From: Filosporella fistucella
Lineage: Eukaryota; Ascomycota; Leotiomycetes; Helotiales
Reading direction: 5' to 3'
Length of the DNA: 64,000 nucleotides
Assembly: GCA_030077755.1 (NCBI GenBank)
Contig: JAQJZZ010000010.1
Coordinates: forward strand, 4,278,001 to 4,342,000
Part shown: one piece after another, positions 10,008-22,015 of the stretch
Layout: each line of letters begins with the position of its first letter
Position numbering within the stretch: position 1 is the first letter of the stretch
Program-made: the position numbers and the translations under genes
Notes under the pieces: generated by a model
What the model was told of the DNA's origin: nothing
The model's input: the letters and a program-made list of their open reading frames with translations, nothing else
The model's database searches: none

Positions 10008-11351
10008 TTGCCACTGGATGCACAACCTTCATATTCCGTATCCATGCTAGATATAACACTTTGGATGCCTCTAGTTCTGCGGAAAGATGGCGGGACTCAG
10101 GGACTGACCGAAGGGTCATGCAACCCTGAAGCCAACGAACCGAGCAAGCCAGCTGATCCGTCTAGCCACGGACGATGGTGGGATATCGAAGACGGGGGCA
10201 ATGTTGACGACAACCTCCGTCCAACTCCTTTGCTTGAGAAAGAACATTTGGCTTCTACACCCACGCCCGCAAAGCCAGCCTCACCCTGTCCATCACTCCC
10301 TTAGACCATCACTAGACCAGATCGACCAGCATAATAATGACGGAACTATACGGCGCACATCAGAGGAGCCAGCCCCCTACTCTCTATCTACACCATTAGA
10401 CGAGAATGATGGAGGAGGCAATGAGGACGAAACCGTCTCTGAGCTTGAAAAAGACTTTGCTCCTGGCCTTTGAGGAGCAAGAGATCGTCGTTGGCTCCTG
10501 CTCCTAGCTCTCCACGTTCTCACCATCCCTCTGCTGAGCCATTTCACCCTCAAATTCATCGGGAACATGATCAGAAACATGATGAAAGCGGCAGATTAGA
10601 GGGGCTCAGACGGAGCACTCGACTTCGCAGTCAGTACCAAGAGGAGGTGCCACAAGAACAACGGCAGCGGCAGGAGGTAGCAGTAGAAGCGGTAAGGGAG
10701 GACGAAGATGACGGCGGTAATGAGGAACGAGAGCCACAGGGAGAAAAGCATCAACGACAAGGGAATGAATAGGTCAACCGCGACAACCACCACCCCAAAG
10801 GTGGCGATTGCAGTCACAATAAAAATGACGAGGATCCACGACCTGCAAAACGGCAGAAGCTTCACCCCACACCTACCGACAACACTCCAACGCCTGTGGA
10901 TAACGGCCACCACTACGCTTCACGAATCTCTCGAAGCCCCTCCATTAGGGTGGAATTGGCACCAGTTGCAGAGTATCAAGAGTGGCCTTTCGAAGGTTTC
11001 CTCAAACGCATCAAGATCGAGAATAAGATAACGTACAATCTCGAGTTCCAGTTGTCACCTGTCCCGAAGCACCTCCATCTCCCTGTCTTTTCCAAAGCGT
11101 TAGGCATGCGTTCTGACAAGGAGACGCACACAGAGGCTGGAACCCCTCACAACATTGTACCACATTCCAAGGTGCGGCCAGCAACATTGCAGTCCAAGAG
11201 AAAACGAGTCCCATGGACACCTGAAGAGGACGCGATGGTACTCAAGATGAGGCAGCTGGAAGGTTGCTCATGGGAAGAGATCCATGCCGCCCTCCCACAC
11301 CGGACTAAAGAGACGATCCAAGTGCACTACTCTACGAAAATCAAGAAGTAG
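10008..11351 (+). pseudogene. Myb/SANT-domain protein with frameshifts and one in-frame stop
   Basis: The C-terminal part is clear: RVPWTPEEDAMVL, then GCSWEEIHAALPHRT and IQVHYSTK at about 11,205-11,350 form a Myb/SANT helix set with its Trp residues. Upstream lies EYQEWPFEGFLKRIKIEN, a motif I associate with a repeated fungal SANT family. Between 10,600 and 10,900 a long Gln/Glu/Arg-rich low-complexity linker is open except for one TAG at 10,770, exactly where Gln is expected. Further up the coding signal jumps between frames near 10,305 and 10,455-10,475. The gene is therefore probably dead or badly damaged in its N-terminal half, though the last ~150 codons are intact. It would act as a DNA-binding nuclear protein. 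Myb/SANT genes are reported to recur in Starship elements. Confidence 0.65.
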
Positions 11352-11619
11352 CTATGGTGGAAGTAATGGACATCTCCTAGAAACTTCCATCGACCGACCG
11401 ATCCATTTTTGATCAAATTTCCATGTTAAAGGAAACTGATAACTATAGCACAAAATGCATATTCTACACTCCTGTCCTTGAATTGAAGTTCCTAAATGCC
11501 GCGCATGCAATTCCGACGTGTACTCTTGCTATGCAGATTCTCCAGATCGTGGAAAATTACATATTTCTCGACCCTCACGTGGACGTGTCATGTGACTGTG
11601 CGAAGTGAATCTGGTCAAT
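11352..11619. other. Gap between Myb pseudogene and LINE
   Basis: No recognisable feature. The 5' truncation point of the LINE lies somewhere near 11,600-11,620. Confidence 0.4.
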
Positions 11620-14199
11620 TTACATCTTCGTCCTATCTTTGCAAGAAGAATTAGCTACGTAACCGAGGTGCATCAGCTGCTGCCAAGCACACACATTGGA
11701 GGGCGGAAGGGAAGATCGGTAGACCATGCATTACACACCATTATCGAGAAGGTATACGAGGCTTGGAACTCGCCTGAGCCACAAGTGGCCAGCCTCCTCC
11801 TACTTGACGTCTCTGGGGCTTTTGACAACGTCTCACATGCCAGACTACTTCACAACCTTCGCAAACGCAAAATAGATGAAAGAACGGTAAGATGGATCGC
11901 CAGTTTCCTCACAGAGAGGAGCACGGTTATTAGCTTCGATGCGTTCAAGTCAGAGGTATACCAAATAACCACCGGCATTCCGCAAGGGTCGCCATTATCG
12001 CCTATTCTATACTTGTACTATAACGCCGACTTGATAGAGACCTGCAACCAGGAGCCTAATACCCTCGCCACAGGCTATATCGACGATGTCGCAATTCTGC
12101 GGTGGGGAAGTTTAATCAAAGAGACCTGCAACGGACTAGAAATAACTATGCAACGAGCGACAGCTTGGGCAAAGAGGCATATATCTATATTCGCCCCAAG
12201 CAAGTTTCAGCTCACCCACCACACAAGGAGACGCCAAGTAGCAGATACCGATCGCCAAATACAAGTTGAACGGACCGTTATACACCCATCCGCCAACAGC
12301 AAATATCTTGGGGTTACGCTCGACCCAGCACTAAACTAGAAACAACATATCCAAAATCTTGGAGTTAAAGTCTCGAAGTCTATTGGAGCTTTGGCAAGTC
12401 TGGCTAGTTCTACTTGGGGAGCAGGAATTACTAAACTCAGGAAGATCTACCAAGCAGTTGTCATCCCCCAGATAATATACGGCTGCTCCGTATCGTCTAT
12501 TGCCAATAAGCACCGACAAGGCTACACAAAGCAAACCATCGATTCACTCAAATCGCTCCAAGCGAAAGCGGCCAGAATTATTGGGGGAGCGTACAAGGCA
12601 ACGTTAGGCCCGGCCCTAGACGTGGAGCTCCACCTCCTCCCCGTGGAACACCAGATCTAGAAGACAAGTGCCACGACAGTTAGCAGGATTATTTCTTCGG
12701 ATAAAATTCCAGCCCTAAAAGGTTTCCAACTCCCTCGAACCACGAAAAGCCGATGGAGAAAGGAACCATACCTGAGCCCACTAAAACACATATATAGGCG
12801 TCTCCGTCAGCGCCGTGGGGCATTGATCGAGGACCAAGAGGTTATCCCGCCATTCCTCGTACCGCCATAGTGGTAGGGACCGAGCGTAAGGATCGCATCA
12901 AGCCCAAAAGTAGCTAGAACCTAACACAAAGAGTTCCTCAAGCACTCCTCGAACAGCCTCTTCGTATACACTAATGGCAGCGGAATTGATAACCACGTGG
13001 GAGCTATAGCAGTATCGCCCCTAACTAGATGCATAAAACTAACACATATAGGGGACAGCGAAACTTCGACCGTATATGCCGCAGAACTATAAGGCATTAG
13101 GTTAGCCCTTTAAATTGCAGACGAAGACGTAGAGAGAGGGAATAAAAGAGATAGGCTAATTATCTTCACAGATAACTAAGCGGCTATCCGGATATTTCAG
13201 AACCCTACAAGCAAATCAGGTACGTATATTATAGCTAACGCGATATAACTTATAGACAAGCTCTAAGGATATCGGGGGATATATATTGACATAAGATAGG
13301 TACTAGCTTATATAGGCATCTAGGGGAACGAAGCCGCGGATAGAGCAGCCAAAAGAGTAGCCAAATAAAACGCAAGAGCTGGCCAGGAAAACGTTAACAC
13401 CACACAAATAAGGACATACCACTTGCAAACAACTTTAAAGACCTGGGTTAAGAAATAGATAAGAGCAGATTGGACAAACACCTGGAAAATAGAAGCGAGG
13501 GGAAGAAGCACGTTTAAGCATACCCCGCAGCCATCACCCAAGGTCCTGCGATTACACCACGGCCTAAAGAAATGGCAGAGTGCCCTGCTTATCCAGATAC
13601 GCACTAAGAAGATTGGACTCAGAGACTTCCTATGGAAGAGAAGAGTGCCGGGAGTCGACGATCCGGGGTGTGACTACGGCGAAGGATAGTAAACTGTGGA
13701 CCACATCCTACTAAGGTGTCGGACATATAACGACATCCGGAGAAGGGTCTTTGGGAGGGGAGGACGAATAGATCTGAGAGCAATCTTAAACGAGCCAAAG
13801 CTAGTCACAAAGGCAATTAGATTTATAGAATAGACGCGCCTCCTCAGGCAGTTTCGGAGGTGCGATATAGTGCAAAGAGACGAAGTGGAGCAATGGGGGG
13901 AGACTAAAGGTACGGAGACACGAGATGGCTAGCAGACGCGGCAGCCGAAGAGCCTAAGATATTGTCAAAGGACAAAGCAAAGCACTCCTTGAGATGCCTA
14001 TGTATATAGTCGTAGATAGGAGCCAGACCGTCCAGTGGAGGAGGTTGCTAGTCACTGCAAAGTGATAAAGTGAGGTTTGTGACTGCCATATACGGTAAAG
14101 TGCACCTCGGCAACTGGCGCCGAAACTGGACCATGCCGGCATAGCAGTCCCTACGGTGGACAGCTGGAACCGAGTATGAATGAATGAATGAATGAATGA
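11620..14199 (+). mobile_element. 5'-truncated LINE (Tad1-like) with RT, RNase H and 3' TGAA tail
   Basis: The element begins inside the reverse transcriptase at LRPIFARRISYVTE, so its 5' half is missing. RT motifs follow: HIGGRKGRSVDHAL, LLLDVSGAFDNVSH, GIPQGSPLSPILY, and the catalytic YIDDVAIL at about 12,075. In-frame TAG stops start at 12,337 where Gln/Trp codons are expected. RNase H follows at about 12,960-13,350 (VYTNGSG with Asp to Asn, then AAEL and FTDNQAA), and a zinc-binding tail lies near 13,670-13,725 (TVDHILLRC). The element ends in five TGAA units, as expected for target-primed retrotransposition. RT plus downstream RNase H and a CCHC-like tail fits the fungal Tad1 group. Not functional. 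Confidence 0.85.
14177..14199 (+). repeat. (TGAA)5 tail of the LINE
   Basis: Five perfect TGAA units mark the 3' end of the LINE. Confidence 0.85.
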
Positions 14200-14527
14200 C
14201 TTTCAGCTAAAGGGCTAAGTATGCTTCTTCAGCTTCGAAAAGCAGGGACCGCATCATTCATGCCCATGAGAATGAGCCTCTCCATTACGGATTGAAACGC
14301 AAAAGGCAGCACCAAAGTCCATAGCACAGGCAGAGAAAACACGGGATGTACTGCTATGAAATTACCTGTACAGCTGTTTGGGGTAGCATTTTCTCTGCGA
14401 AATCCGCGTACTTCCGTTTGTCATTCGAATATTTGATGCTATGTACGCTCACAGTTTCCCACTTGGTCTCTTGATTAGATATCTAATTATCTAGGAACAT
14501 GTCTGGTTCAAGTTGCCTTTACTAAAA
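14200..14527. other. Short intergenic stretch downstream of LINE and cutinase gene
   Basis: No gene seen. It is downstream of both the plus-strand LINE and the minus-strand cutinase gene, so it may hold the cutinase terminator. Confidence 0.4.
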
Positions 14528-15419
14528 TTACCGCCTCGAAGAAACATGCCGGAAGATTTGGGCTTGCACGGAATCCATCAGACCGTACGAGAGATGGTCG
14601 CTGGCAAGGGTACAATGACAATTTGCATCAAACGCACACACGATATCGTTCTGTGGTAGTGTTAGCCAACGCTTCGGATCCGGAAAAAAGAATCACTGAC
14701 CTCTAAGCAGATGTCTATGACTTTCCGACTCTGCTCAATATCATCACTAAGGTTTGGAAAAGACTGGTTCGAAGCCAGTGCCTGAGTAGCAAATAGGCCT
14801 ATGGCGGTGCGGTTGTCCGGCTGGCCTTCACTGTCCACGTTGGATGGTTTTCCCGGAAGTCGGTAGGGATTGCCCACGAATACTACCGAAGTGACTGCAG
14901 CTAGAGAGTTTTCGTCCAGTTGAGCGAGAGCCTCGAGTAGAACTGTCACTCCTTGCGAATATCCGAACAGAGCATATTTCTGCTTCGGGCAATCCTGAAG
15001 GCCGAACTTGATAATGTCCAAGACGTTTGATACGCCCAGTGTGACGTTCTGGTCAAAACCCGCAGGATACTCAACTGACTGGCTGACTGAGTTTGTGGCG
15101 TTGGTAAGGAGTGTTTGTATGACGTTCTCGAACATTAAGGAAACGCCTTGAGGCTCTCCCGAACCTCGAGCATCGACCAACTCTAAAATGGGTTATCCAA
15201 AATTGCCTAAATCTTGACTCGATTGAAAAACAACAAGGAGTACGAACTGTGAGCGGCACAGGGCTTGACGTTGTCAGTTGTCGTGAGGTTAACATGTGGT
15301 AATGTCAAAAATGCGGCGGATCCGCAGCGACATCCAGAGCCAATCGTTTGGCTGGCGGAGACAAGATTTGGGAGTGCACAAGCAATCGAGAAAAATAAGC
15401 TGTAGAAAGCGCCCATCAT
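14528..15419 (-). CDS. Secreted cutinase-family serine esterase, three exons
   Basis: Exons 15419-15248, 15182-14701 and 14650-14528 join in frame across introns of 65 bp (GTTCGT...TTTTAG, 15183-15247) and 50 bp (GTCAGT...ACACAG-type acceptor, 14651-14700), giving 258 residues. The N-terminus MMGAFYSLFFSIACALP is a signal peptide. The alpha/beta-hydrolase nucleophile motif GYSQG places Ser at about 133. The third exon supplies NDIVCAF (Asp ~220) and ASDHLSYG (His ~237), completing the triad, with several Cys for disulfides. Such enzymes hydrolyse cutin or acetyl esters outside the cell and often aid plant colonisation. There are no stops and all motifs are present, so the gene is probably functional. 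Exon 1 boundaries are less sure than exon 3, because cutinases vary most at the N-terminus. Confidence 0.85.
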
Positions 15420-16628
15420 TGAATTCTTTCACTGTATGAGATATGTTGTCTGGCGAGCGGGAAGGGAAAATGTTTATAGTGACTCAGAGACAAATTATAA
15501 GTCCACTTTGTGCTTTGCAAGGATGACGTTTTGGCTTTCAACCTGTGTCCGATGTGAACGGAGTACGAGGAGTACGAAAGAGATACGGAAGATGCTGTTT
15601 CATCAGCACTTCTAGTTTCTACTATGCCTGCATAGGAATTTGGCAGGGATTTCAAGTAAAGCTAAGCATAACGAAATTCCGACTATAAATTCGGTACTGT
15701 ATAGTAAATTATGCTATAGATTAAGCCCCACTGACATCCTTCTGCAGTCATGCGTCTGACTCGTGTTCTCCCCAGAAATAATACAAGAGAAGTATAAGCA
15801 AAACGTGATCTATGGAAGCCAAGTATTTTTTATCTTAGTGAAACTACACTCCTCATGTAGCATGGTCTGAGTGCCGAGATGAAGCGTCTGCCCGGGCATC
15901 AATTTAGTCCGCTTAATAGTACAGTATTTTATGGAGAATAACTACTTCTAGGATGGTGTTTTATTAAGTCGAAATACATATCGAATGGGTGCTTTAGTCT
16001 AACAGCAGTAACCGTATTAGGAAAGGCCCACGAAATGTGCCTAAAGTGGCGGATGGAGATGTTTTAGAAATAGCTCACATGTCCACGGTCGTAGGTCCAA
16101 GCCGAAACAGGCTTCGCTCGAGAAGAAAATTTCTAACTATTTATGTGCTGTTCTATTCCTCTCAGGCATAATACATCCTGTACGACAGCACCTAATAAGG
16201 TGTTCCATGGGAGCTTCAATGTAGCAAAGTTTGAGGCCGTAGAAAGGGCCATGATGGAGGAATGTTAGCTAGCCTAGTGCGAAGAAATAGGGTTGGGAGG
16301 GGAATATAGCAAAGAGGTTGGCAGAAAAGAAACGTGACATATCGTTTATATACTATTATGAACCGTGGCTAGGGACAGCCAACTTTGTATCTAATTATTC
16401 ACAGGCATTTGACATTACAAAGGGTATTATCGATCTGGCAGATTAATACCTGATTCGATATTGTATGCTATTATCATGGATAACCGACACGCCCTCTTCC
16501 TCGCACGCCAAAGCTCCAATTCGGCTTTACCCAGGATTGCAGTGTTCTGGCGGGAATACAAATCATAAACAATAACCATGGTTAGTAATTTGGTCCTTAA
16601 TCGTAAAATATGCCCAGTGTTGTTCGCA
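15420..16628. other. Intergenic region upstream of cutinase, no gene
   Basis: Just over 1 kb of normal-composition DNA. It should contain the cutinase promoter at its left end. A 79-residue minus-strand frame at 15416-15655 overlaps that promoter and has no domain. No repeat or RNA gene was seen. Confidence 0.45.
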
Positions 16629-16633
16629 ACTTC
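16629..16633. repeat. Target-site duplication ACTTC (left)
   Basis: ACTTC lies immediately before the 5' LTR and again at 22011-22015 just after the 3' LTR, a 5-bp duplication as expected for Copia integration. Confidence 0.9.
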
Positions 16634-16792
16634 TATTGACAGGATATTCCGGTCATCACGTGATGTGGAGCCTAGTTATGACTGGTTAATATAGGCAACT
16701 CTGGCTGGAGCCTAATGGTCTGTGGTATATTAGGACCTATAAGTAAAATTATATATTACCGTAGATTAGAGAATTAATAGTTCTAGTCAATA
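16634..16792 (+). repeat. Copia 5' LTR
   Basis: 159 bp, starting TATTGACAGG (ancestral TGTTGA) and ending AGTCAATA. It contains a palindromic CATCACGTGATG box near its start, a possible regulatory site. Confidence 0.92.
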
Positions 16793-16806
16793 GGTTATAA
16801 GCCCGG
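16793..16806 (+). promoter_or_regulatory. Primer-binding site (half tRNA-iMet)
   Basis: GGTTATAAGCCCGG directly follows the LTR. It matches, with one G-to-A change, the complement of the initiator-Met tRNA anticodon stem region used by copia of Drosophila and fungal Copia elements. Confidence 0.75.
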
Positions 16807-16873
16807 TTGTGCTTACGTTTCCCGCGATAATTATCACTTGCTTTTGCAAGTCAACTAGCTATTTAATAACACC

Positions 16874-17780
16874 ATGGGCGTACCAAAGTATGCAGGGATA
16901 GTTTTCGACTCCTAAGAAACCTTTCGACGATGGAAAGTCAATGTTAATGACTTCCTTTATACCTATGACCTCTTTGGATTCGCTAACGGTACTGAAACCG
17001 AGCCGGAGAAGCCTTTACTAGCGAAAGGCATTATTACCTACACGACTCTAGTTTTACCCTCTCGAGTAACTCCTCTAGCTGAAGGAGAGATATTATTATC
17101 CGAGATATCACCTACGCCGATTTTGAGCATCGAAGATCTTACGACTTATAAGGCCGAAATGCTAACCTGAGAAAAGGCCATAAAGAAATTTAAGTAGAAT
17201 CGATACGTGACGATGATGAACCTTCGACTAAGTATTACGGATATATGATAAGACACTATATTGCACTTGAATGATCCGAAGGAGATATATGACACCTTAG
17301 TGGCTAGTGGTACCGATTCCAATACGCAGACCTTAATGCAACTAATGAGAGCACTCTTTTTTATAAAAGATTAGAAGCTGCAGTCCTGGGAGTGGAAAAG
17401 GCAGAAGCTTGTCGACTTGAAGACCCAGATTAATAATATTGAATCCCGTATTAACTTGCTTAATATCTTTCTCGCCTATATTCTTATAATGGCAATCCCG
17501 AACGACGATTATAACGCTTTAGTCGACATCTTCCTTGAGAAGCCCGCCCTTGACCTCGATATGATATATAATATGTTCCGACGCAAGGAGCGCGAGTTGA
17601 ACGATCCCGATATTCTTAAGGGAGAGGGTCCCCATAAGGGAGACTTAGTGTTAATAGTTAGAGATAATAGTGGAGATGGTGGAAGACGTTCTAATTAGAG
17701 GGCCAACCCTCGAGCACTACCTGGTCCCGATAATAAGTGTAGCCAATATTAGTTACCTGGTCACTTTAAAAAGAGTTGCC
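16874..17780 (+). pseudogene. Copia gag with zinc knuckle
   Basis: ATG at 16874 (MGVPKYAGIVFDS, then a stop where Gln is expected). The Gag body continues through about six stops to a nucleocapsid knuckle near 17,737-17,780, where KCSQ, GHF and SCPE remain but the second Cys is lost. There is no stop-free frame longer than 93 codons. It encoded the capsid that packages the RNA. Confidence 0.8.
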
Positions 17781-17788
17781 CCGAGTTT

Positions 17789-20700
17789 TTGGCAATAAAA
17801 GAAGGAAAAGTTTGGTCTAAAATAGAGGAGGGTGTTAAGTATAGAAAGAAATTCGGGCCGAAGGAAATCAGGAAAAAGGAGGAGGCAAAGACGGTGAGGA
17901 CTTATAAGGAGGATACCTCTAGTGGGGGCGAATTAGAGATATCTTCTTCCTATTCTTTGCGTTATTATGAACGTGTAATAGGGGCCATAGTAAAGTCCAA
18001 GTCCAAGTCCAAGTCCTTTAACCTAAGAGATTTATTAAAAGGGTTTAATCCAAAACACTGGTTAATTGATAGCGCCTGCTCGTATCACATTTCCCCGCGG
18101 AAGGACCTCTTTATTAAGGGATCCTTGAGGGCCTATAACGTCAAAGTTACGGTAGCAAACGGGGATGCTGAAGTTGCCAAGTCCAGTGGAGACGTGAGGA
18201 TCCCTTGGTCTTATTAAGGAGTTCCTAGAATATCGATTTTGCGTGACGTCTATTATATCCCGAGGATTAATTCGAATCTGGTGTCACTTGGTCAATTTGA
18301 TATAAATGGAGGAGATTTCAAGAAGGTCCCTAGAGTTGGAATGCGACTTGAGAATAATAAGGGAGAGCTCTTTCTTGATGTAGTAAAGAAAGACAACCTC
18401 TATAGAGTTAAGATTCGAAAAGAGAGTGCATTAACGGCTAAGGCAAGGTTAAACCCGATGTTTATGAAAAGTTAATAACTCCACGCAAGACTTGGCCATC
18501 CTGGCAGAAACAGGCTGTCCGACTTTGAGAAGATGGTCAATGGTATAAAGGAAGGTAGTCTTAAAGACCGTTTTTGTGAGCATTGTGAGATTGGGAAGAG
18601 CTATTATCGCCTAAGCAAAATCCCGATGCGAGCGGTATCCGCACTCCTTGAGTGTCTTTATATTAATGTATATGGTCTAATAGAGAAATCGATTTTAGGC
18701 AACCGCTATATAATAACGATTATAAATTAATACTCGAAGATGATATGGGTATTCTTTGCAAAGGATAAGAAGGGGTTTATCGGAATATTTAAAGCTTGGC
18801 TAATCGCGAGAGAGCATGAATGCGCCCATCGCTATAATAATGAGAGACTCTAGAGAATACGATTGGATAAAGGAAGAGAGATCTGGAATAATAAACTCAT
18901 CCGACTCGGTGAGAAGAGAGGCTTCCACGTTGAACCGATAGTTGGCTATAACCCTGGCGCCAATGGGATGTCGGAGATCGCAAATAAGATTATTATATTA
19001 AGGGCCAATGTTATGAGATAAAGTGTAGGCCTTGGAGATGAGTTTTGGGATCTTTTAGCGGAGACTGCGTGTTATCTCCGTAATAGAGGACCTGTTTTAA
19101 AGCGCGATGTCTCCCCGTGGGAGACTTGGAATAAGGGGCGACCAGGAGTCTAGGGACTCCGGATATTCGGGTGCCTAGCGTACGTGCACATTCCGAAGGA
19201 AACGAGAAAGAACAAGCTCGATGCGAGAGCTTGGAAGGGAGTGTTCGTAGGATACGACCCCCTGACTGAAAAGATCTGGAAGGTCTTGGATGTTAAGATG
19301 AAGATAGTATATCGAGTGGCCCACTTAGTTTGGGATGAGGACTTTATCAATCAAACCTTCGACCAGCTTGTCGGCGATGATGACGATAAGTCCGATAAAG
19401 GGGAGAGTAGATAGGAAGGAGTCCGATTTGATATAATGAATGTCGAAGAAACTGATAGCGAAGCAGAGAGTGGTGATCTGGATGGAGACTTGATCCCGAT
19501 ATTGAGGAAGGGTAGCATTGGAGAAGGGCTGGCAGTCTCGGATAGCAACGCAACTGGTGGTACCGATAGCGCCTTAGTATTTAACCAAGATAACGCCGGT
19601 CGACCCCAAGTTCGAAAATAGCACTAGAGAAACTCTAATAACCTTTTAGACCAAGCACCAGATCGCCATGATCTAGAAGAAGATCCACCGTTTAAGGCGA
19701 TTGGGTCGAGACGGTATGATGATGGGATGAACGGAGAAGACGATATTCACCAAAACTCTATTGAGGAGCATTTTATACCTAACCGGAGTGATGGCGAATC
19801 AGATGCACTTGATTATATTAAGGTCCTGATTCCAGGGGAAGATAGCTCATCTGTAGGGACACCTGAAATTCGGGGCGCTTTATCGCCGCACCTAGAAAAT
19901 CAACTGACGCTTGCCGACCTTGATTAGATGGCGCTATCGGACCTTTACAAATTCTTGGAGAGCAATGCAGCGGAAGATGCACCAAAAATGACCCTTAGAA
20001 AGATACGGGCCACCATTAAGAAGCTCGAAAAATAGTAATCTAAGAAGGAACGTTAGGATCGCGAAGAGTAGAGGGGAGATAAGCGCAACCCTCGTCGAGG
20101 GATAAGAGACATTGCTTTTAACGTTACTCTCCGCCATCCTGATATGATTGAAATTCCTTTAACTATCGAGGATGCCCTGGATTTAAGCAATCCTTATTGT
20201 AAGAAATGGGCAGAAGCTCTGGGAGTGGAGGTCAAAGGAATCATTAGCCGGAAAACGCTCTCAGGGGAGTGTGAGTTGCCAGATGGGCTATCAATTAAAC
20301 ATCTCGTAACTGCGAAAGTGGTGTTTGACGTCAAATACGGAGAAAACATGGAAGTCCTAAAGTTTAAAGCCAGATTCATTGCCCGAGGCTTCTCATAACA
20401 ATATGGCGTCAATTACGAGGACACCTTCGCACCCACAATGGGGATGAACGCCCTACGCGTATTGGTTGCTCTGGCGGCCAAGGAAGGCTGGCTTTTGCAT
20501 TAGATGGACGTTATTGCGGCATTTCTCGCGGGAGATCTCACCGAAGATGTTTATATGAAAGTCCTAGAATATTTCCATGGCAAGTTCGGCAAATAAGTCA
20601 AAGTCTTAAAGAGCCTATACGGCCTTAAGCAAGCGGCCAGAGTATGGTTCCTCCTATTAAAGAAAATTCTTGAGAAAATGGGATTCGCTTTACCACACAC

Positions 20701-21817
20701 CGATGAGTTAGTGATGGTTAATGAGAGGACCAGGATCGTCGTTATATTTCATGTAGATGATCTACTTATTGCCGGCAAGGATCTCAAGACTATTAAAGCT
20801 TTTAAAAGGGAGATTAGTAGTTATTTTGAGATAAAGGACCTTGGAGAGGCACGCACTATAGTCGGAGTAAGAATACTCCACTATCCAAACGGTGATATCT
20901 TAATCGACTAAACGTCTTATGCCCGAGAAATTGTTAATGAATTCTTATATAATAGCACGAAGTTGTATATAACTCTTATGGACCCAAAGGCCGCTAGCGA
21001 CCTTATTGCTAACCCCGGCAAGCTATGCGGCCACGAGGAGAGGGCGAAGTATCTCAGACTCCTTGGCAAACTCATGTGGATGTGTAATACCCGGCCAGAT
21101 ATTGCGTTTGCGGTTAATAAACTGGCATCCTTCTCTTCCGAAATTGTGTGCTCTATAAGCCACTGGATGGCGTTGTTAAGGGTTCTTAGTTACATTTCTG
21201 GGACCCTGGAATACGGTATCATTTATTGACACGGAGACAAATTGACGCCGCCCGAGGTTGCCCGAACGGAGTATTACACTGTGGACCACGGTCTTGAGAT
21301 CCACTCAGGGATAGCATTAGTGAAGGATGCTTAGACCTTCTCCGACGTAGACTATGTAACTGATCCACGAGATAGAAAGTCTGTAACTGGCAGGATATCA
21401 CTTATATTAGGGGGAGCCGTTATATGGGCAAGCATAAAGCAGAAGTCGGTGGCAAAGTCAACCACTCAAGCTGAGTATGTTGGGCTAAGCGATGCTGCCA
21501 GAGAGGCTCTGTGGCTCCGAGATATGATTACGTTTTTGAGGTGCTCCGAGAGAAAAGAGGGAAAGATCGTCCTAATGATCTTTGGAGATAATGAAGCTTT
21601 AATTTAGCTGGTTAGGGGACTCTCAAATACAGGGAAGATCAAGCACGTGGATACTGCCTTCCACCATATCCTTGATGAGATAAGAGAAGGCAATTTGAAG
21701 ATCTTCTGGGTACCTGGAAAGCATATGCTGGCCGATGGGCTGACGAAACCACTCCTAGCATTTTCTTTTATGGAGAAGAGAGCTGAAGTCGGCATGGCAC
21801 CTATTAAAGGGCGTTGA
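17789..21817 (+). pseudogene. Copia pol: protease, integrase, RT, RNase H
   Basis: The protease motif WLIDSACSYHIS at about 18,060 has Gly changed to Ala or Ser. The pre-integrase His/Cys domain is LHARLGHPGRN to CEHCEIGK at 18,478-18,600, and the integrase core and C-terminal GCLAYVHIP region run to 19,250. An acidic linker follows. RT starts near 20,150, with IIARGFS-type and AAFLAGDLTEDVYM motifs, LYGLKQAARVWF, and the catalytic FHVDDLLIAGKD at 20,747. RNase H near 21,430-21,800 shows KQKSVAKSTTQAEYVGLSDA, FGDNEAL and HVDTAFHHI. Frequent TAG/TAA stops prevent translation. The order integrase before RT defines Copia. Confidence 0.9.
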
Positions 21818-21851
21818 GCTGGATCCACGCGATGTCTGGAATTAGGGGGAG

Positions 21852-22010
21852 TGTTGATAGGATATTCCGGTCATCACGTGATGTGGAGCCTAGTTATGAC
21901 TGGTTAATATAGGCAACTCTGGCTAGAGCCTAATGGTCTGTGGTACATTAGGACCTATAAGTAAAACTGTATGTTACCGTAGATTAGAGAATTAACAGTT
22001 CTAGTCAACA
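21852..22010 (+). repeat. Copia 3' LTR
   Basis: 159 bp, starting TGTTGATAGG and ending AGTCAACA, so the terminal TGTTGA/TCAACA inverted repeat is intact here. It is preceded by a purine-rich tract and followed by the ACTTC duplication (22011-22015). Confidence 0.92.
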
Positions 22011-22015
22011 ACTTC

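Larger units (their letters stand above)
16634..22010 (+). mobile_element. Full-length Copia LTR retrotransposon, RIP-inactivated
   Basis: Complete structure: 5-bp duplication ACTTC, a 159-bp 5' LTR, half-tRNA-Met primer site (GGTTATAAGCCCGG, one transition from the version at 2551), gag, pol in Copia order (protease, integrase, RT, RNase H), a polypurine tract (AGGGGGAG at 21844-21851) and a 159-bp 3' LTR. By eye the LTRs differ at nine positions, all transitions. In-frame TAG/TAA stops sit where Gln or Trp is expected throughout, and Gly and Asp codons are shifted by G-to-A. This is RIP damage on an otherwise full-length insertion. It lies in near-normal DNA with no other insertion in it. 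Confidence 0.95.

Noticed and set aside
10596..10913. 105-codon minus-strand ORF with membrane-like residues
   Set aside because: Antisense of the Gln/Glu-rich linker of the Myb/SANT pseudogene. Hydrophobicity is a by-product.
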